Positions 52,113 to 61,025 of a stretch of DNA of 64,000 bases are shown here, in pieces. Where the stretch lies: positions 1,648,001 to 1,712,000 of the forward strand of contig LR743504.1 in the NCBI GenBank assembly GCA_902712845.1, in the 5' to 3' direction. Position numbers and translations under genes: made by a program. The notes beneath the pieces were generated by a model. It ran no database searches, was not told the origin of the DNA, and worked only from the letters and a program-made list of their open reading frames with translations. Position 1 is the stretch's first letter; the number at the start of each line of letters is the position of its first letter. The stretch comes from Methylobacterium bullatum (lineage in GTDB: Bacteria > Pseudomonadota > Alphaproteobacteria > Rhizobiales > Beijerinckiaceae).

Positions 52113-53695
52113 TGGACCGCGATGGTGAGCACCACCCTCCCCCCTCTGCGGGGGAGGGGGCCTGCGGAGCAGGCGGGAGAGGGGGCGACCTCTACGGAGA
52201 TGGCGCTCCCCTCTCCCGACCCTCGCTCACGCGAGGGCCACCCTCCCCCGCAAAGGGGGCAAGGTCAGGTGGATCACTCCAAACGATCACCCTCCACGAG
52301 GGCGCCGATCTCGACGGGTTCCGTGCCGCCGTGCGCCGGCTCGCAGCTTCTTCGGTCCCGCCCGACGCGGTGGTCTGGTCCATCGGGCAGACCCAAGGCC
52401 TATTCGGAGAGGCCGCCTCGCCCGAACCCGGCCCCGATGTGCCGTTGAGCCTTCCGCGCGCGGTGGCCGACCTGATCCGCATGGTCGTCCCGCACCGCGA
52501 CCCCGAGCGCTACGCCCTGCTCTACACCCTGATCTGGCGCGTCACCCATGGCGAGCGCGGGCTGATGGAGGTGGGCAGCGACCCGCTGGTCCATCGCCTC
52601 GACCGGATGCGCAAGGCCATCGCCCGCGACCTGCACAAGATGCACGCCTTCCTGCGGTTCCGCCGGACGGAAGTAGATGGCGTCGAGCGCTTCGTCGCCT
52701 GGTTCGAGCCGGACCATCACATCCTCGAGGCGGCGAGCACGTTCTTCGTCTCGCGCTTCCGATCCCTGAACTGGTCGATCCTCACGCCGGACGGTTCGGC
52801 GCATTGGGACGGCAACACCCTGACCTTCGGCCCGCCGGGACGCCGCGAAGATGCGCCCGAGGCCGACGGGTTCGAGGCCGGCTGGCGCGATTACTATGAG
52901 AGCACCTTCAACCCGGCCCGCACCAACCTCGCCGCCATGCGGGCGGAAATGCCGAAGAAGTATTGGCGCAACATGCCCGAGACCGCGGCGATCCCCGGCC
53001 TCGTCCGCGCCGCCTCAGCCCGCACGGAAGCCATGATCGAACGGGAGCCGCAGATGCCGACCAAGCGCAACCCCGCCAAGGCCGTCGCCGCCATGTCCGA
53101 CCAGGACCCCACCTCCCTGGAGGAGCTCAACGCCATCATCCGGCGCTCGGAGCCCCTGGTGCCGGGCGCGACCCAGGCCGTCCTCGGCGAAGGCCCCGCC
53201 CATGCCGCCATCGCCTTCGTCGGCGAGCAGCCGGGCGATCAGGAGGACCGGCAGGGCCGCCCCTTCGTGGGGCCGGCCGGGCAGCTCCTGTCCCGGGCCA
53301 TGGCGGATGCCGGGATAGAGCGGAACGCGGCCTACCTCACCAATGCGGTCAAGCATTTCAAGTTCGAGGAGCGCGGCAAGCGCCGCATCCACCAGAAGCC
53401 CACCGCCGGCGAGGTGAGCCATTACCGCTGGTGGCTCGACCGGGAGCTGGATTTCGTGGCCCCCAAACTCGTCGTCGCCCTGGGCGCCACCGCCGTCCTG
53501 GCCCTGACGGGCAAGGCGATTCCGATCACCCGCGCCCGCGGCCCGGCCTCCTTCGGCAAGGCCTATGAGGGCTTCATCACCGTGCACCCCTCCTATCTCC
53601 TGCGCCTGCCGGACGAGGCCAAGGAAGACGCCTACGCGGCCTTCGTGGCCGACCTGAAACGGGTGGGCGACCTCGCGCGCGAGTTGGGGGCCTAG
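52112..53695 (+). CDS. UdgX-type uracil-DNA glycosylase fused to DUF4130 domain
   Basis: A 527-aa fusion. Residues about 55-300 are a DUF4130 domain (LHEGADLDGFRAAVRRLAA...VVPHRDPERYALLYTLIWRVTHGERGLMEV...MHAFLRFRRTEVDGVERFVAWFEPDHHILE). Residues about 335-525 are a family-4-like UDG with the UdgX signature KRRIHQKP, the loop whose histidine bonds covalently to the deoxyribose after uracil removal, plus GEQPGDQEDRQGRPFVGPAGQLL and VTVHPSYLLR-like HPSYLLRLPD. Residues 7-49 are encoded by a palindromic repeat (52131-52262). Start at 52112 is coupled to the radical-SAM gene. Confidence 0.9.
   Translation: MDRDGEHHPPPSAGEGACGAGGRGGDLYGDGAPLSRPSLTRGPPSPAKGARSGGSLQTITLHEGADLDGFRAAVRRLAASSVPPDAVVWSIGQTQGLFGEAASPEPGPDVPLSLPRAVADLIRMVVPHRDPERYALLYTLIWRVTHGERGLMEVGSDPLVHRLDRMRKAIARDLHKMHAFLRFRRTEVDGVERFVAWFEPDHHILEAASTFFVSRFRSLNWSILTPDGSAHWDGNTLTFGPPGRREDAPEADGFEAGWRDYYESTFNPARTNLAAMRAEMPKKYWRNMPETAAIPGLVRAASARTEAMIEREPQMPTKRNPAKAVAAMSDQDPTSLEELNAIIRRSEPLVPGATQAVLGEGPAHAAIAFVGEQPGDQEDRQGRPFVGPAGQLLSRAMADAGIERNAAYLTNAVKHFKFEERGKRRIHQKPTAGEVSHYRWWLDRELDFVAPKLVVALGATAVLALTGKAIPITRARGPASFGKAYEGFITVHPSYLLRLPDEAKEDAYAAFVADLKRVGDLARELGA
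52131..52262. repeat. REP-like palindromic repeat lying inside a coding frame
   Basis: CCACCCTCCCCC-type arms at both ends surround smaller hairpins (GCCTGC/GCAGGC and CCCTCGC/GCGAGGG). The GC-rich element resembles dispersed intergenic repeats but here keeps the UdgX frame open and adds about 43 Gly/Pro/Ser-rich residues. Ends are approximate. Confidence 0.65.
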
Positions 53696-53737
53696 CAAGG
53701 CGACGGCGCCGCTGTGCTCGCCGCACCCGTCGGAATG

Positions 53738-53927
53738 CTATTTCGTCCGAGGGCGAAACCCTTCGTAGGTCATGTAGATCAGGATTCCGGCCGACACGGC
53801 GCTGGCCAGACTGTCCCAGAGTCAGTCCGTCGACGACCAGGGCCATCACCAGGCTGAGCAGGGTCAGGGCGGCGAGGATCGATGGGATTGCCCAGATCCG
53901 GGACCGGAGGAGCGGGCGCGTCTTCAT
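53738..53927 (-). pseudogene. Frameshifted small membrane protein gene
   Basis: MKTRPLLRSRIWAIPSILAALTLLSLVMALVVDGL starts at 53927 and looks like a small inner-membrane protein. The continuation WDSLASAVSAGILIYMTYEGFRPRTK, ending at 53738, lies in another frame, so one extra base sits near 53820. Together they would make a two-helix protein of about 62 aa. The upstream frame FWVRLFRSRRPPQLVQRRRIFVVLGSGLYLWIARRR ends with ATGA overlap on this start and may be its partner, but I could not find its beginning. Confidence 0.5.
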
Positions 53928-54305
53928 TCCGTGGCTCCTGCGCCAGACGGCCTCGCGCCGGGCAGCACCCGCTCGCCTGGCGTCCTCCATCGCCTGCGGG
54001 CGATCCAGAGATAGAGCCCGCTGCCGAGGACGACGAAGATACGCCGCCTCTGCACGAGCTGCGGCGGTCGCCTGCTTCGAAACAGCCGGACCCAGAAACT
54101 CGACGGCCTGTTCGTGCCGGGACGCGTCGGCCTGGGGGCACCCTATGAGGGAGGCGAAGGGTTCGGGCCGCGCATGAGGCTGCTCGCTCTCGGGATCTCC
54201 GAGTCGATCCAACCCCGACCCGAGGTAGCGTTCGGCGCCGTCGGGACGGGATTTCCCCATGGCATCCGATCCGACCGGATACGGACGCCATGGGCCGTCA
54301 TGACC

Positions 54306-54575
54306 CTAGTTCGGGATCAGCTCGCGGGCCGGGCCGCCGGTCTCCTGGCCACGGGCCTGGGCATAGCCCGGCAGCGCGGGGTTCTTGGCGTTTCCGCTGT
54401 CGGTGTCCGGCCCGCCGAGCCAGTACGCCGACTGGGCCGGCGCCGGGATCGAACCGGTGATCGTCGGGCTTTCCGTCCGATGCGGGGCGGGCCGGGCCTG
54501 GGAGGCACCCGTCAGGGTGGCGAGCGTGCAGGCGGACGCGAAAACGACGGCCGAAACGGTCTTGATCATCGTCAT
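54306..54575 (-). CDS. Small secreted protein of unknown function
   Basis: An 89-aa protein. MTMIKTVSAVVFASACTLATLTGASQARP is a signal peptide, and the mature part (HRTESPTITGSIPAPAQSAYWLGGPDTDSGNAKNPALPGYAQARGQETGG) is a low-complexity, Pro/Gly/Ser-rich chain like other small exported proteins here. No family recognised. It is divergent from the ECF sigma gene, which could regulate it. Confidence 0.6.
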   Translation of the reverse strand: MTMIKTVSAVVFASACTLATLTGASQARPAPHRTESPTITGSIPAPAQSAYWLGGPDTDSGNAKNPALPGYAQARGQETGGPARELIPN

Positions 54576-54858
54576 GTCAGGTCTCCGGTGGTTGCTGCTC
54601 GATCCGGTCTCGTCGAGCCGCGATGCCGGACAGACGACGTCTTCGGCTGCTTATTCCATGCCCCTGTCGAAAAATTCCAACGCTATGATCGGGACCATAT
54701 CAGCGTGAACGAATACGCGATGCCGGGTGCAACGTTTTTTCGTGCGGAGGCGGAATAAACAGGATTCCGCAGCGTCCATGCCCCTGTCGCCGGCCCCGAA
54801 GCACGTTCGGTCCGGCCAGCGTACCGACGGGAGCCCCGCCCATGCCAGGAGACAGGAG

Positions 54859-55389
54859 ATGATGGACATGATGCGCCTCATCGAGCCGCTGATCCCGGCC
54901 CTGCGCCGCTACGCGCACGCCCTCCTTCGCAATCCGACCGATGCCGACGATCTGGTGCAGGATTGCCTCGAGCGGGCCGTCACCCGCTGGCACCAGCGCC
55001 AGGCCGACGGCGACGCGCGGACCTGGCTCTTCGCCATCCTCCACAATCTCGCCGTGACGCAGATGCGCCAGCGCGCTCGCCGCGGCGCCCACATGCCGAT
55101 CGAGGACACGGCGGAGGCAAACCTCGCGGTGGCGCCGACGCAGGAGAGTGGCCTGCGCCACCGGGACCTGATGACGGCGCTCGACGCACTGCCGGAAGAG
55201 CAGCGCAGCGTGCTCCTGCTGGTGACGGTGGAGGGCCTGTCCTACGCCGAGACCGCCGACATCCTCGCCATTCCGACCGGGACCGTGATGTCCCGCCTGT
55301 CCCGGGCCAGGGACCGGATGATCCAATCGATGGACGGGACCGAAGCCTCCGTCCCTGCCAAGCGCCCGCTCCTGCGGAGGGTGAAATGA
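54859..55389 (+). CDS. ECF-family RNA polymerase sigma factor
   Basis: A 176-aa sigma factor. Region 2 is LRRYAHALLRNPTDADDLVQDCLERAVTRWHQ...RTWLFAILHNLAVTQMRQ; region 4 is ALDALPEEQRSVLLLVTVEGLSYAETADILAIPTGTVMSRLSRARDRMI. AGGAG directly before the ATG cluster (54859, 54862, 54868) makes 54868 the best-spaced start; the longest is listed. Its stop overlaps the anti-sigma start (ATGA). It probably directs its own operon, including the catalase-like enzyme. Confidence 0.92.
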   Translation: MMDMMRLIEPLIPALRRYAHALLRNPTDADDLVQDCLERAVTRWHQRQADGDARTWLFAILHNLAVTQMRQRARRGAHMPIEDTAEANLAVAPTQESGLRHRDLMTALDALPEEQRSVLLLVTVEGLSYAETADILAIPTGTVMSRLSRARDRMIQSMDGTEASVPAKRPLLRRVK

Positions 55390-56159
55390 CCATGCGTCCG
55401 ATCGGTGAAGACGATCTTCAGGGCCTCGTGGACGAGCGGCTCGATACTGCGCGGAGGCGCGAGGTCGAGGCCTATCTCGACTCCCATCCCGAGGCGCAAG
55501 CGCGGGTGGCGCGGATGATCTCCCTGCGCGAGGAGATGCGGGCCGCCTTCGCGCCCATCGCCGCCGAGCCGGTTCCCGCCCGGCTCAACCTGACGCGCAT
55601 CGTCGAGGCGCGCCGCCGACCGGCGCGGCCAGTCTGGCAGGCAATGGCGGCGGGGCTGCTGCTGCTCGTCGGAGGCGCCGGTGGCTGGGGCCTGCGCGAG
55701 GTGGTCTCGCCCGTGCCCACCGGCATCGAGGCGCTGGCTCAGTCCGCGAGCATGAACTACGCGGTCTACGCGCCCGACCATACCCGCCCCGTCGAACTCG
55801 CCGCCGCCGACCGGGACGAGCTCGCCGGCTGGTTCTCCGCCCGGATGAAGCGGCCGGTCGCCGTGCCGGACCTGAGCGGCTCCGGCTATCGCCTCATGGG
55901 CGGGCGTCTCGTCGCCACGCAGCAGGGACCCGCCGGGCTGCTGATGTACGACGATGGGCACGGCGCGCGCTTCGTCATGCTGATGCGGCCCATGAGCGTT
56001 CCCGGCGACGCGCCGATGCGCGCCCACACGACGGAGACATCGAACGGCTACGCCTGGGCCCAGGACGGGCTCGGCTACAGCCTCGTGGGTGCGGCCGACC
56101 CCACGATCCTGCACCCGCTCGCCAACGAGATTCGCCGCGCCACGGCGAAAGCCATCTGA
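55386..56159 (+). CDS. Membrane-bound anti-sigma factor
   Basis: A 257-aa protein. The N-terminal cytosolic part (IGEDDLQGLVDERLDTARRREVEAYLDSHPEAQARVARMISLREEMRAAF) resembles the anti-sigma domain of the RsiW/ChrR-like group. One membrane helix (PVWQAMAAGLLLLVGGAGGWGLREV) and a periplasmic domain (YAVYAPDHTRPVELAAADRDELAGWFSARMKRPVAVPDLSGSGYRLMGGRLVATQQGPAGLLMYDDGHGARFVMLM) follow. There is no HxxxCxxC zinc motif. It should bind the preceding sigma factor until a periplasmic signal releases it. Confidence 0.9.
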   Translation: MTMRPIGEDDLQGLVDERLDTARRREVEAYLDSHPEAQARVARMISLREEMRAAFAPIAAEPVPARLNLTRIVEARRRPARPVWQAMAAGLLLLVGGAGGWGLREVVSPVPTGIEALAQSASMNYAVYAPDHTRPVELAAADRDELAGWFSARMKRPVAVPDLSGSGYRLMGGRLVATQQGPAGLLMYDDGHGARFVMLMRPMSVPGDAPMRAHTTETSNGYAWAQDGLGYSLVGAADPTILHPLANEIRRATAKAI

Positions 56160-56168
56160 AGGCCCGCC

Positions 56169-57281
56169 ATGTCCCTCCTGAACGATCTCACCGGGGCCGA
56201 TCCGGCCTTGAGTCCGCGCGCCGTCTTCCTCCGCCTCGCCACCATCGGCACGCTCGTCGCCGGCACGACGGGGGCCTTCGCCTATGCCGGCGGCTGGCTC
56301 TCTCCGGGGGACCTGACCCAGGCCCGGATCGTCGACCGCTTCGAGCAGGTGAATGGCCCCCATCCGGGCTTTCGGCGCAACCACGCCAAAGGGCTCTGCC
56401 TCGCCGGGCGCTTCGAGAGCAGCGGCCGGGGCGCGCGCGTGTCGACGGCGTCGCTGTTTGCCGCGGGACGGGTCACGCCCGTCACCGGCCGCATCGCGCT
56501 GGCGGGCGGCCAGCCCTACGCGGCGGACGCGGCCACCACGGTGCGTAGCCTCGCGCTGCGTTTCCACCTTCCCGACGGCGAGGAATGGCGCACCGGCAAC
56601 AACGACATCCCGGTCTTCCCGGTCCGCAGCCCGGAGGCGTTCTACGCGCAGCTTCTCGCCGCCAAGCCCGATCCGGCGACAGGCAAGCCCGATCCCGAGG
56701 CGCTCAAGGCGTTCTTCGCCGCGCATCCCGAGAGCGCGAAAGCGGCTTCCCTGATCAAGGCGCGAACCATCACATCCGGCTTCGCCGACGACACCTTCCG
56801 GAGCCTGAACGCCTTCCGGTTCATCGCCGCGGACGGGACCCGGACGCCGGTGCGCTGGGCGTTCGTGCCGGAGCAGGCCGCGACGGCGGAGAGCCCCTCC
56901 CATAGGGCAAGCGCGGAGAAGAACGTTCTGTTCGACGACTTCGCAGCCGCCGTCCGCCGGGCGCCCGTGCGGTGGCACCTCGTCGTCACCCTGGGGCAGC
57001 CCGGCGACCCCACGGCCGACGCGACGCTTCCCTGGCCGGTCGAGCGGCAGAGCCTGGACGTCGGGACCGTGATCGTCGCGGACACGCAGCCGGAAGCGGA
57101 TGGCAATTGCCGCGACGTCAATTTCGATCCTCTCGTCCTGCCCGCCGGCATCCTGGGATCGGACGATCCGCTGCTCAGCGCTCGCTCGGCGGCCTATTCG
57201 CAATCCTTCACGCGCCGCGCCGGCGAACCGAAAACGCCGAGCGCCGTCCAGAATACGCCTGCATCGGGAGCCGGATTGTGA
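56169..57281 (+). CDS. Catalase-related peroxidase, membrane-anchored
   Basis: A 370-aa haem protein of the small catalase family (SrpA-like). A membrane helix (about 23-42) precedes the core. The catalytic His72 lies in PGFRRNHAKGLCLAG; conserved NAFRFIAADGTRTPVRWAFVP and the distal loop of catalases are present, and the chain is shorter than the 480-aa true catalases. Such proteins are peroxidases at the periplasmic face, usually paired with cytochrome b561 as electron donor, as here. Probably detoxifies peroxides. Confidence 0.92.
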   Translation: MSLLNDLTGADPALSPRAVFLRLATIGTLVAGTTGAFAYAGGWLSPGDLTQARIVDRFEQVNGPHPGFRRNHAKGLCLAGRFESSGRGARVSTASLFAAGRVTPVTGRIALAGGQPYAADAATTVRSLALRFHLPDGEEWRTGNNDIPVFPVRSPEAFYAQLLAAKPDPATGKPDPEALKAFFAAHPESAKAASLIKARTITSGFADDTFRSLNAFRFIAADGTRTPVRWAFVPEQAATAESPSHRASAEKNVLFDDFAAAVRRAPVRWHLVVTLGQPGDPTADATLPWPVERQSLDVGTVIVADTQPEADGNCRDVNFDPLVLPAGILGSDDPLLSARSAAYSQSFTRRAGEPKTPSAVQNTPASGAGL

Positions 57282-57823
57282 GCCACACCGCGCGCTTCAA
57301 CCTGCCGGCCAGGCTGCTGCACTGGACCATGGCGGCCCTGATCCTCGCCATGCTGTTCATCGGCGTGGCGATGGTGACCTCGCTGGCGCATTACCACACC
57401 CTGGTCGCGCTGCACCGCCCACTCGGGATCGGCATCCTGGTCCTCGCGCTGCTGCGCCTGCTCAACCGCTGGCGCCATCCGCCACCCGACCTGCCCTCGG
57501 ACCTTCCGGGCTGGCAGCGGCGGGCGGCCCATGTCTCGCACGTCCTGCTCTATGGACTGATGCTCGCTCTGCCGCTGGTCGGCTGGGCGATGCTGTCGGC
57601 GGCCGGCTACCCGATCGGGCTTGCCGGCTCCCTCGTCCTGCCGCCGATCCTGCCGCGCGATCCGAGTCTCTATGCGTGGCTCCGTCCGCTTCACACAATC
57701 CTGGCCTACACCCTGTTCGGTCTCGTCCTCGCCCATCTGGGGGCGGCCCTGATGCACGGGTTGATCCGCCGGGATGGGGTTTTCTCCAGCATGGTCCCGG
57801 CTCGGCCGTCCCGTGTCCGCTGA
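57278..57823 (+). CDS. Cytochrome b561 family protein
   Basis: A 181-aa four-helix membrane cytochrome b. The GTG start at 57278 overlaps the catalase stop (GTGA). Haem-ligand histidines are in LLHWTMAALILAML, HRPLGIGILVLALLRL and HLGAALMHGLI, with HVSHVLLYGLMLALPLVGWAML. It passes electrons from the quinone pool to the periplasmic peroxidase. Last gene of the sigma/anti-sigma/peroxidase operon. Confidence 0.92.
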   Translation: MSHTARFNLPARLLHWTMAALILAMLFIGVAMVTSLAHYHTLVALHRPLGIGILVLALLRLLNRWRHPPPDLPSDLPGWQRRAAHVSHVLLYGLMLALPLVGWAMLSAAGYPIGLAGSLVLPPILPRDPSLYAWLRPLHTILAYTLFGLVLAHLGAALMHGLIRRDGVFSSMVPARPSRVR

Positions 57824-57980
57824 TGTGGCACGAAGCGGCCCGCGAAACCGTCATGCCAGAAACGAAACCGGCCGGTCAGTGGATGTCGGGTGCCGGTCTT
57901 CCCGATCGTGGGGGGAGGGCGTGACCCGCGTCACAGGGGTCGGGGATGCCGGATCGCCCAAGTGGCGTGTCGAACACGAA

Positions 57981-58017
57981 TGGGGTCCCGACCGTTGCCG
58001 GTGGGGACCCCACTTTT
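57981..58017 (+). terminator. Terminator after the ECF operon
   Basis: TGGGGTCCC and GGGACCCCA enclose a 14-base loop and are followed by CTTTTG: a 9-bp GC stem with a short U-tract, ending the sigma-peroxidase operon about 160 bases past cytochrome b561. Confidence 0.65.
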
Positions 58018-58123
58018 GTTCTTCGTTCGGCTGCGACACCAGATCGTCGATGCTCGTTCACACCTAACGTCTGGCGTCATGCGCTTCGGACAAGTCTAGC
58101 GTTGTCCGAAGGCACGGATCGGA

Positions 58124-60322
58124 TCAGCTCCAGGTGAACTCGTTCGTCCAATGCGCCACGGGTGCCTGGCCGGTCACTTCGGTCACATCGATGCCGGCGC
58201 CGATATCGCCCTCGCCCCAGACGATGTTGCCCGGATTTCCGGCGTTCTGATACGAGGAATCGGTCACCACCGTACTCTCGTTGACGCCCCAGAGCAGGGC
58301 GTTCGAGAGAGGGTCTCCACGCCCCTGGTCCGCCGCGATGTTGTCGAAGGAGCGGGTGAACTCGAACGTGTTGTTCTGGCCGTAATCCGCGAAGGCGCCG
58401 TTGCCCATATGGATCGCGTCAACGTTGCGGACGGTGCCGTTGTTCGATCCTTCGAAGATGACACCCTGGCCGCTCGGCGAATTGTTGCCGTCGATGACGC
58501 CGTTCGAGACGGTGACGTTGTCGCTGTAGTAGATCGAGATGTTGTCCTCGGTCCAAGCGACGTTCGGATCGTTGTGGACGTAGAAGTTGTTGAGGGTGCT
58601 GTCCGGCGACTGGCCCATCTGCACGAGCTGTCCCCGGGGGAAGGGGCCGCGCATATCGTAACCTTCGATACCCTCCAGTTCCGCACCCGGCGAGTATTGG
58701 ATGAGCACGCCCGTCGAGGTGTCGTGGAAGGTCGCGTTCGTCACGCTCAGATCCTCGGCCTCGAAGGCCGAAATCCCGTAATGGTCCGGAGTCCGCTCGG
58801 CGCCCGTCTCGGGTGCGCCCACGTTGAAGACCTCCACGTTCTGAATGTCGACGTCGTCGGCCTCCATGACGCGGATGCCGGCGCCTTCCTCGGTGCCACC
58901 GTTTCCATTGAAATGGATGCGGACGTTCTCGATGGTCACGTTGTCTACGTGATCGACGTCGATGCCGGGACCGCTATCGACATAGATGTCCATGTCGCGA
59001 ATGACATCGCCTTCCCGGGCGACGATCGTCCCGTCATGGCGTGTGAGCGGAGCCGGGTCGTCCCCGGGCACCGGATCGGAGGGCGGCGCGACGACCGGAG
59101 GTTCCTCGGGCAAGGGCGTCGGTCCGATGTCCGGAACCACCGGATCCGGTCCCTCGGAGACGGGATCCGGTGTAACGACGTCCGGCACCGGTTCTGAGAC
59201 GCCTTTGCTGAAGTCGTTCGTCCAATGCGCCATGGGCGCCTGGCCGGTCACTTCGGTCACGTCGATGCCGGCGCCGATATTGCCCTCGCCCCAGACGATG
59301 TTGCCCGGATTTCCAGCGTTCTGGTACGAGGAATCGGTCACCACCGTGCTCTCGTTCACGCCCCAGAGCAGGGCGTTCGAGAGAGGATGTCCACGTCCCT
59401 GGTCCTCCGCGATGTTGTCGAAGGCGCGCGTGGAGTCGAAGGTGTTGTTCTGGCCGTAATCCGCGAAGGCGCCGTTGCCCATATGGATCGCGTCGATGTT
59501 GCGGGCTGTACCGTTGTTCGACCCCTCGAAGATGACACCCTGGCCGCTCGGCGAGTTGTTGCCGTCGATGACACCGTTCGAGACGGTGACGTTGTCGCTG
59601 TAGTAAACCGAGATGTTGTCCTCGGTCCAAGCGACCTTCGGATCGTTGTGAACGTAGAAGTTGTTGAGGCTGCTGTCCGGCGACTCGCCGAATTGTACGA
59701 GCTGACCGCGGGGGAAGGGCCCGCGCATATCGTAACCTTCGATGCCCTCGAGTGTGGCGCCCGGCGAGTATTGCACCAGGATGCCCGTCGACGTGTCGTG
59801 GAAAGTCGCGTTCGTCACGCTCAGAGCCTCGGCCTCGAAGGCCGAAATCCCGTAATGGTCCGGAGTCCGCTCGGCGCCCGTCTCGGGTGCGCCCTCGTTG
59901 AAGACCTCGACGTTCTGGATATCGACGTTGTTACCCCGCATGATACGGATGCCGGCACCTTCCTCGGTGCCGCCGTTTCCATTGATATGGATGCGCACGT
60001 TCTCGATGGTCACGTTGTTTACGTGATCGACGTCGATGCCGGGGCCGCTATCGACATAGATGTCGAGGTTGCGAATGACATCGCCTTCCCGGGCGACGAT
60101 CGTCCCGTCATGGCGTGTGAGCGGAACCGTGCCGGCGCCGGATTCCACCAGATCCTGACTGTCGGAGAGAGGCTCCCGGCTGCCCATGTCCGGAACCGGG
60201 CTCGAAATACCGTTCTCGGTGAAGCTTGAAACGAAGTCGTATGTCGGGCTCGACCAGAGACCCGTATCCGAGGTGGAACGCTCCTCGTCGTGCGACGCGC
60301 CATGTTGATGCGAATGCTGCAT
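58124..60322 (-). CDS. Duplicated right-handed beta-helix protein
   Basis: A 732-aa acidic protein. Two copies of a roughly 300-residue parallel beta-helix unit (LTRHDGTIVAREGDVIR to QAPMAHWTNDF) are joined by a proline/aspartate-rich linker (VPDVVTPDPVSEGPDPVVPDIGPTPLPEEPPVV). Each copy has strings of VENVRIHxNGNGG, YGISAFEAE, NNFYVHNDP and NNGTxRNIDAIHMG, the repeating turns of pectate-lyase-like helices. The copies are nearly identical. No N-terminal signal; a His-rich start (MQHSHQHGASH) is found instead. Likely exported by type I secretion and polysaccharide-binding or -cleaving; no catalytic motif confirmed. Confidence 0.85.
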   Translation of the reverse strand: MQHSHQHGASHDEERSTSDTGLWSSPTYDFVSSFTENGISSPVPDMGSREPLSDSQDLVESGAGTVPLTRHDGTIVAREGDVIRNLDIYVDSGPGIDVDHVNNVTIENVRIHINGNGGTEEGAGIRIMRGNNVDIQNVEVFNEGAPETGAERTPDHYGISAFEAEALSVTNATFHDTSTGILVQYSPGATLEGIEGYDMRGPFPRGQLVQFGESPDSSLNNFYVHNDPKVAWTEDNISVYYSDNVTVSNGVIDGNNSPSGQGVIFEGSNNGTARNIDAIHMGNGAFADYGQNNTFDSTRAFDNIAEDQGRGHPLSNALLWGVNESTVVTDSSYQNAGNPGNIVWGEGNIGAGIDVTEVTGQAPMAHWTNDFSKGVSEPVPDVVTPDPVSEGPDPVVPDIGPTPLPEEPPVVAPPSDPVPGDDPAPLTRHDGTIVAREGDVIRDMDIYVDSGPGIDVDHVDNVTIENVRIHFNGNGGTEEGAGIRVMEADDVDIQNVEVFNVGAPETGAERTPDHYGISAFEAEDLSVTNATFHDTSTGVLIQYSPGAELEGIEGYDMRGPFPRGQLVQMGQSPDSTLNNFYVHNDPNVAWTEDNISIYYSDNVTVSNGVIDGNNSPSGQGVIFEGSNNGTVRNVDAIHMGNGAFADYGQNNTFEFTRSFDNIAADQGRGDPLSNALLWGVNESTVVTDSSYQNAGNPGNIVWGEGDIGAGIDVTEVTGQAPVAHWTNEFTWS
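58147..60124. repeat. Tandem intragenic duplication, offset 1,074 bases
   Basis: About 900 bases (58147-59050) recur at 59221-60124 with only scattered substitutions. Aligned points such as the TCCAATGCGCCA start give a constant offset of 1,074 bases, exactly 358 codons. The duplication is therefore recent or kept identical by gene conversion. Confidence 0.9.
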
Positions 60323-61025
60323 TCGTTTTCCAGTTGTGTCTGCGATCGGTCCTGATGCCGATCCTCTCAATCCGCGCCCATTCTGGCCACGGATCCCCGT
60401 CAGCGTCGGCGTTGTCCGCCGACACTATTCCCAAGATTATTGTCGCAACGATGAGCGAATAATCGTATTCAGAGAATTATCGTTGAGTACTAAGAAGAAC
60501 TTCCTCTGTGCTTATCGACAAATGTACAGATAGGTACACTTCGATAATCTAATACTTTATTGATACAACAAATCTTAGTGAGCAGATCTTGTTCAAAATG
60601 TGTCGCGAATGATTTTCGATCCTGGCGAACGGCTCGCCGATCTAGCCTGGAGAGGGGGGGCATGCCGGTGCGTGCACAGGGCGGACCCGTTTCTACCGGA
60701 CGGAATCAGGGTCCCGGCACGGGGCGCCGTCTCACGACTGCAGGCGACGGCCTCACATGGCCCGAGCTTGACGAGGGATCACCGGATCGCGATCGGTGGG
60801 GCGGGACGGCAGGAATCGGGAGGACGCCCTCTTCACCCGAAGGCCGGCGACCCGGGACGCTGCCAGCTGCCTTCGCTCAAGACGGACGTAGTCCCGATGC
60901 GCACTTTCTCGAAGAACGCGCGGCAGCGATGATACAGGCGGTGCGTGCCCGATCAGAACAGTCAATCACGAAATTCTGGATAGTGTCTGACGCCCGCACA
61001 TATCATCGTATGTGGAAACAATCTG
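60323..61025. other. AT-rich gene-free stretch
   Basis: The first 280 bases are AT-rich (about 60430-60600) and probably hold the promoters of the beta-helix gene. Frames between 60560 and 61025 have no family features. Nothing else recognised. Confidence 0.4.

Noticed and set aside
51353..53695. Extending the UdgX gene to a start at 51353
   Set aside because: The extension runs through the radical-SAM gene in another frame; the coupled ATG at 52112 is better.
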